Assembly (NCBI GenBank): GCA_964370405.1
Contig: CAYJJB010000037.1
Location: 1 to 18,428 of the forward strand
Direction of reading: 5' to 3'
DNA length: 18,428 nt
Source of the DNA: SIG603 sp964370405
GTDB taxonomy: Bacteria > Bacillota > Clostridia > Oscillospirales > Acutalibacteraceae
Below are positions 16,008 through 18,428 of this stretch, piece after piece (the stretch's first letter is position 1; every line of letters begins with the position of its first letter). The position numbers and the translations under genes are program-made. The notes below the pieces were generated by a model. That model was not told the DNA's origin. It searched no databases and saw only the letters and a list, made by a program, of their open reading frames with translations.

Positions 16008-16037
16008 ATCTTACCACAATAATTTAATGCTTGTCAA
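16008..16037 (-). promoter_or_regulatory. Candidate promoter for the CaCA exchanger gene
   Basis: Minus-strand TTGACA (16037-16032), an 18-nt spacer and TAAGAT (16013-16008). This predicts a 5' leader of roughly 90 bases before the ATG at 15912. The leader contains two copies of GTAACG-type sequence on the plus strand (15965-15970 and 15991-15996) but no riboswitch I recognise. Confidence 0.5.
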
Positions 16038-16060
16038 TACAATGGGGATATATATATAAT
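16031..16060 (+). promoter_or_regulatory. Candidate divergent promoter into the intergenic region
   Basis: TTGTCA (16031-16036), an 18-nt spacer and a perfect TATAAT (16055-16060). The -35 box overlaps the minus-strand TTGACA of the exchanger promoter (TTGTCAA read from both sides). It would drive a transcript into the gene-poor region, through the short reading frame at 16112-16269. Confidence 0.35.
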
Positions 16061-16111
16061 AGAAAGGCAGCTTATATTTTGACATATGAAGCATTAATTG
16101 ATTTATAGGGT

Positions 16112-16269
16112 ATGTATATGGCTGTAAATAGCGGTTTTATTGCATTTTTAGACAAAAAGCAATATTAAAACTAAAAAATAATTTAAATGAATTAGTCGAA
16201 AATAAGCAAAAATATGCAAAATTTGATAAATTGGCTCCACTTGAATGTAAAAAATGCAGCTTTACATAA
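16112..16269 (+). pseudogene. Possible short or broken reading frame, unknown product
   Basis: An ATG at 16112 (or 16118, with weak AGGG at 16107-16110) reads MAVNSGFIAFLDKKQY and stops at 16168. In the -1 frame, the stretch 16132-16269 is open and reads as a hydrophilic, coding-like segment ending in LAPLECKKCSFT and a stop. A shift at the A-run 16154-16158 would join the two into one peptide of about 50 residues. It may be a decayed small gene, a small protein, or chance in AT-rich DNA. I do not recognise any family. Confidence 0.2.
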
Positions 16270-16643
16270 TATTTAGCCCCACTTTTTAAACAAAAATCTA
16301 AGTTTTTCGGCATTTTCATTTATTTTGGGTCATATATATGCTTTTTCATTTTTTATATACTTTATTTTGTGCGCCTAATTATGTCGCAATTTGTAGGCGT
16401 GAAACTGGTGCAGTGAAAAAACATACGTAATTATAGAATATTAATTTATAAAAAGTGAAAAAAGCACTGTTTTTATGAATATTTATTCATTTTAAAAGGA
16501 TTGATATTCTTGTTTGAACAATACAATTCATTATATTTTACATATTGTACAAAATATGTAGCTATAGCTAGCTTCAAAAACCACTTATAAGCCCCTATAA
16601 ACACTATTTTAAGATTTATGTTAATTAATATTATAGTCAATTT

Positions 16644-16658
16644 TATGCATGTTGCATA
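16644..16658. promoter_or_regulatory. Palindrome TATGCA-TGT-TGCATA upstream of the 3D-gene promoter
   Basis: Six-base perfect arms with a three-base centre, ending 20 bases before the -35 box. The position fits an activator or repressor site. The cognate regulator is unknown. Confidence 0.3.
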
Positions 16659-16678
16659 AAAATTATTTTTATTGTGCA

Positions 16679-16707
16679 TTGACATTACCGAAAATAAAGG
16701 CTATAAT
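16679..16707 (+). promoter_or_regulatory. Consensus sigma-A promoter of the 3D-protein gene
   Basis: TTGACA (16679-16684), exactly 17 bases, TATAAT (16702-16707): a perfect match to consensus in both boxes. It predicts a start near 16714 and a leader of about 94 bases. The left arm of a perfect 12-bp inverted repeat lies in the spacer of this promoter, which suggests tight control of an otherwise very strong promoter. Confidence 0.85.
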
Positions 16708-16787
16708 TTGGCCTGTAAGCTACCAATTGAGGGTAGACTTGAACCTAAATTATGCACAAATAAATATGTGTATAAATTTTCGGTAAT
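16684..16787. repeat. 12-bp inverted repeat spanning promoter spacer to ribosome binding site
   Basis: ATTACCGAAAAT (16684-16695) and its exact reverse complement ATTTTCGGTAAT (16776-16787) are 80 bases apart. The left arm is between the -35 and -10 boxes and the right arm ends 3 bases before AAGGAG (16791-16796). The left arm is upstream of the expected transcript start, so the pair is more easily read as two operator half-sites than as an RNA stem. Between them a small hairpin CTACC / GGTAG (16720-16736) could form in the leader RNA. Confidence 0.6.
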
Positions 16788-16807
16788 ATAAAGGAGAAAC
16801 CTAGTAT

Positions 16808-18256
16808 ATGAGAACACATAGACGTTATCGTAAAGAGTCTAGTGGTTTTTCGCTAAAAGTTGTTCTTCCAATTATAATTGTTTTAACGATTGTTGTAAGT
16901 TCATTTGCAACTGTTATGGCAAGCACAGTTAATGCAACTGTAATTGACGGAGAAAGCACTTATGAAGTAAGTCTTATGAGCAGTGACCCACAAGACATCA
17001 TAGATGGTGCTATTGAGCAAGGTATGCCACAGCTTGAAGGAAAAGACACTTTTTACGTATCAAACGAAACTGCAATTATCATTGACAGAGAGATTCTTGT
17101 GCCATATGAAGAAAATAACAAATTTTCATATCTTTCAACATTATCAGGCCAAAGCGTTGCTGAGGTGCTTAAGAGTAATGGGGTAGAGATTGATGACAAT
17201 GATAAGGTAAGTCCTGACCTATTAAGTATAGTGACTAGCGAAACTTCAATTGAAGTTAACAAAGAAACTAGCTTGACTATATGGGCAGATGGAAAAACAA
17301 CAAGTGCTGTAACATATAAATGTACAGTGGAAGAAGTTTTAGAAGAAAACGGTATTGAGCTTTTAGAGGGCGATAAAGTGACACCTGATTTAAGCGAAAG
17401 TATTGAAGATGGCATGACCATTAATGTTTCAAGACTGAACAGTGTTGAAATTATAAGAAATGGCGAAACCACTGCATATGACACATATGCAAAAAATGTT
17501 TCATCTCTAATAGATGAGCAAGGAATAGAGCTTTTAGAAAATGAAGTTGTTACTATTCCAGAAAACACTATGCTTACAGATGGCCTAGTAATAACAATTG
17601 CCACAGAATATACTGTGACAGAAGAAGAAGTACTTGAAATTGACTACGATACTACATATAAAAATGATTCATCTATATATAAAGGTGAAACAGAAGTAGA
17701 AGTAGCAGGCGTGAGTGGCAAGGAAACCGTTACTTATGAAAGACATTATAAAGATGGTGAACTTGTATCAGAAAAAGTTATTTCAAGAGAAGTAACACAA
17801 GAGCCTGTAGATGCAGTAATACTAAAAGGTACAAAAGTTGATACAAGTGTGCCTGAAGAAAATATTGTAGACACAAATGATGATGCAGACGAAGATTCAG
17901 ACGTTTCTACTTCTGCACCAACGGGAAACACATTTGTAGACTTTAACGGAAACACAGTTTCTTATTCATCTATGATATCAGGTAGCTGTACAGCATATAA
18001 CATTCCTGGTGGAACAACTTCAACAGGTCAACCAGCACAAGTTGGTATAGTTGCAGTTAACCCAAACATCATTCCTTATGGAACAAAAATGTATATTACA
18101 TCTCCAGCAGGCGATATAGTATATGGTTATTGTGTAGCAGGAGATACAGGCGGAGCGCTTATGAGCGGACTGGTACTTGTAGACCTATATTACAACACAA
18201 AAGAAGAATGTTTCCAATTTGGAAGAAGAAATATGAATGTTTATATCTTAGGATAA
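16808..18256 (+). CDS. Secreted or anchored G5 / 3D-domain cell-wall protein (Rpf/YabE-like)
   Basis: A 482-residue protein of the YabE/RpfB type, probably acting on or binding peptidoglycan. It has a basic N-terminus, one membrane or signal helix (about 16-38), ubiquitin-like DUF348 repeats (about 42-95, 146-197 and 203-263), a G5 domain (about 266-343), an acidic linker (350-368) and a C-terminal 3D (MltA-like) domain (about 390-481). Of the three signature aspartates, D446 (AGDTGG) and D459 (LVDLYY) are present, but the first position is Asn418 (AVNP). The 3D domain also has C394, C442 and C468. AAGGAG at 16791-16796 precedes the ATG by 11 bases. It is transcribed alone from a consensus promoter and followed by a terminator. 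Confidence 0.93.
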   Translation: MRTHRRYRKESSGFSLKVVLPIIIVLTIVVSSFATVMASTVNATVIDGESTYEVSLMSSDPQDIIDGAIEQGMPQLEGKDTFYVSNETAIIIDREILVPYEENNKFSYLSTLSGQSVAEVLKSNGVEIDDNDKVSPDLLSIVTSETSIEVNKETSLTIWADGKTTSAVTYKCTVEEVLEENGIELLEGDKVTPDLSESIEDGMTINVSRLNSVEIIRNGETTAYDTYAKNVSSLIDEQGIELLENEVVTIPENTMLTDGLVITIATEYTVTEEEVLEIDYDTTYKNDSSIYKGETEVEVAGVSGKETVTYERHYKDGELVSEKVISREVTQEPVDAVILKGTKVDTSVPEENIVDTNDDADEDSDVSTSAPTGNTFVDFNGNTVSYSSMISGSCTAYNIPGGTTSTGQPAQVGIVAVNPNIIPYGTKMYITSPAGDIVYGYCVAGDTGGALMSGLVLVDLYYNTKEECFQFGRRNMNVYILG

Positions 18257-18265
18257 TGATAAATA

Positions 18266-18299
18266 AAACCTCGCATGATTCAGACATCATGCGAGGTTT
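18266..18299. terminator. Hairpin terminator after the 3D-protein gene
   Basis: A perfect 14-bp stem AAACCTCGCATGAT (18266-18279) and ATCATGCGAGGTTT (18286-18299) with loop TCAGAC, nine bases after the stop. The T-run on the plus strand is short. On the minus strand the stem is followed by TTTTATTTATC, so it may act in both directions. Confidence 0.8.
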
Positions 18300-18326
18300 A
18301 AACTGCCCTAAAACCCACAAACGCAG

Positions 18327-18354
18327 AAAATGAGCCGGCTTGGCTCATTTTTTT
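18327..18354 (+). terminator. Second intrinsic terminator in tandem
   Basis: Stem AAAATGAGCC (18327-18336), loop GGCTT, GGCTCATTTT (18342-18351), continued by TTT. This is a textbook hairpin with a seven-base T-run, about 70 bases after the 3D-protein stop. The A-run on the other side lets it work on the minus strand too. Confidence 0.85.
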
Positions 18355-18373
18355 GCTTCCTGCGTCACAAACT

Positions 18374-18421
18374 CCCTAAAATTTCCCTCATATACCCTTG
18401 TATTACTCGGTCATTTTAGGG
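18374..18421. repeat. 9-bp inverted repeat at the window edge
   Basis: CCCTAAAAT (18374-18382) and ATTTTAGGG (18413-18421), separated by 30 bases; a related CCCTAAAA occurs at 18306-18313. It may be part of a regulatory region or dispersed repeat that continues beyond the window. Confidence 0.35.
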
Positions 18422-18428
18422 TATTTGT

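Larger units (their letters stand above)
15913..16807. other. 895-bp gene-poor intergenic region between the exchanger and 3D-protein genes
   Basis: Very AT-rich, with no convincing full-length gene. It holds the leader and promoter of the minus-strand exchanger gene, a divergent plus-strand promoter candidate sharing the same -35 area, and a possible short or broken reading frame (16112-16269). It also has a hairpin pairing CGCCTA (16372-16377) with TAGGCG (16394-16399), a weak hairpin before a T-run (AGTG 16454-16457 with CACT 16465-16468, T-run 16470-16474), a perfect palindrome ATGAATA-TT-TATTCAT (16475-16490), and the regulatory region of the 3D-protein gene. No tRNA, rRNA or known riboswitch was recognised. 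Confidence 0.7.

Noticed and set aside
16473..16685. 70-residue minus-strand frame in the intergenic region
   Set aside because: It has lysine/isoleucine/asparagine-rich composition typical of random AT-rich DNA, no domain, and overlap with the palindromes and -35 box of the 3D-gene promoter.
16684..16800. Cyclic di-nucleotide riboswitch before the 3D-protein gene
   Set aside because: Such riboswitches often precede cell-wall hydrolase genes, but the conserved cores of the c-di-AMP and c-di-GMP classes are missing, and the expected transcript from the consensus promoter would begin after the left arm.

Overview
The window looks like chromosomal DNA from a low-GC, Gram-positive anaerobe of the class Clostridia. 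The grounds are AT-rich DNA, strong AGGAGG-type ribosome binding sites, a clostridial-type rnfCDGEAB operon (ferredoxin:NAD+ oxidoreductase), a SecA with a C-terminal zinc motif, and a G5/3D cell-wall protein. The genus cannot be fixed from the sequence. Nothing points to phage, plasmid, insertion sequence, CRISPR, tRNA or rRNA. The gene content is ordinary, and the unusual signals lie in the spacers.

Layout. secA (minus) fills 3-2747. A divergent promoter region of about 190 bp follows, then a long plus-strand run: a MATE exporter, an ApbE-type flavin transferase, a NusG-domain-II membrane protein, a 'Gx transporter' family membrane protein, rnfC, rnfD, rnfG, rnfE, rnfA, rnfB, an NAD(P)-dependent malic enzyme, an ECF-type S component and an HtrA serine protease. 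A convergent hairpin terminator at 14897-14929 separates htrA from a minus-strand Na+/Ca2+-exchanger-family gene (14941-15912). A gene-poor stretch of about 895 bp (15913-16807) carries divergent promoter candidates and ends in a very strong promoter for a secreted G5/3D cell-wall protein. Two hairpin terminators and the start of an unexplained inverted repeat close the window.

How the genes work together. The centre is a respiratory module. Rnf oxidises reduced ferredoxin, reduces NAD+ and pumps Na+ or H+. RnfD and RnfG carry FMN covalently bound to threonine, and the ApbE protein four genes upstream is the type of enzyme that attaches it. The NusG-II and Gx proteins between apbE and rnfC are poorly understood, and their position suggests a role in Rnf assembly or cofactor supply. 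Malic enzyme, just downstream, feeds the same NAD(P)H and pyruvate pool.

Most unusual. Two related composite elements built from heptamers and palindromes (5688-5840 and 11386-11575) sit in the two largest spacers of this plus-strand run. Both share a branched-hairpin core. Both extend the downstream reading frame without a stop and can mislead start calling. A second signal is a perfect 12-bp inverted repeat whose left arm lies inside the spacer of the consensus promoter of the 3D-protein gene and whose right arm abuts its ribosome binding site.
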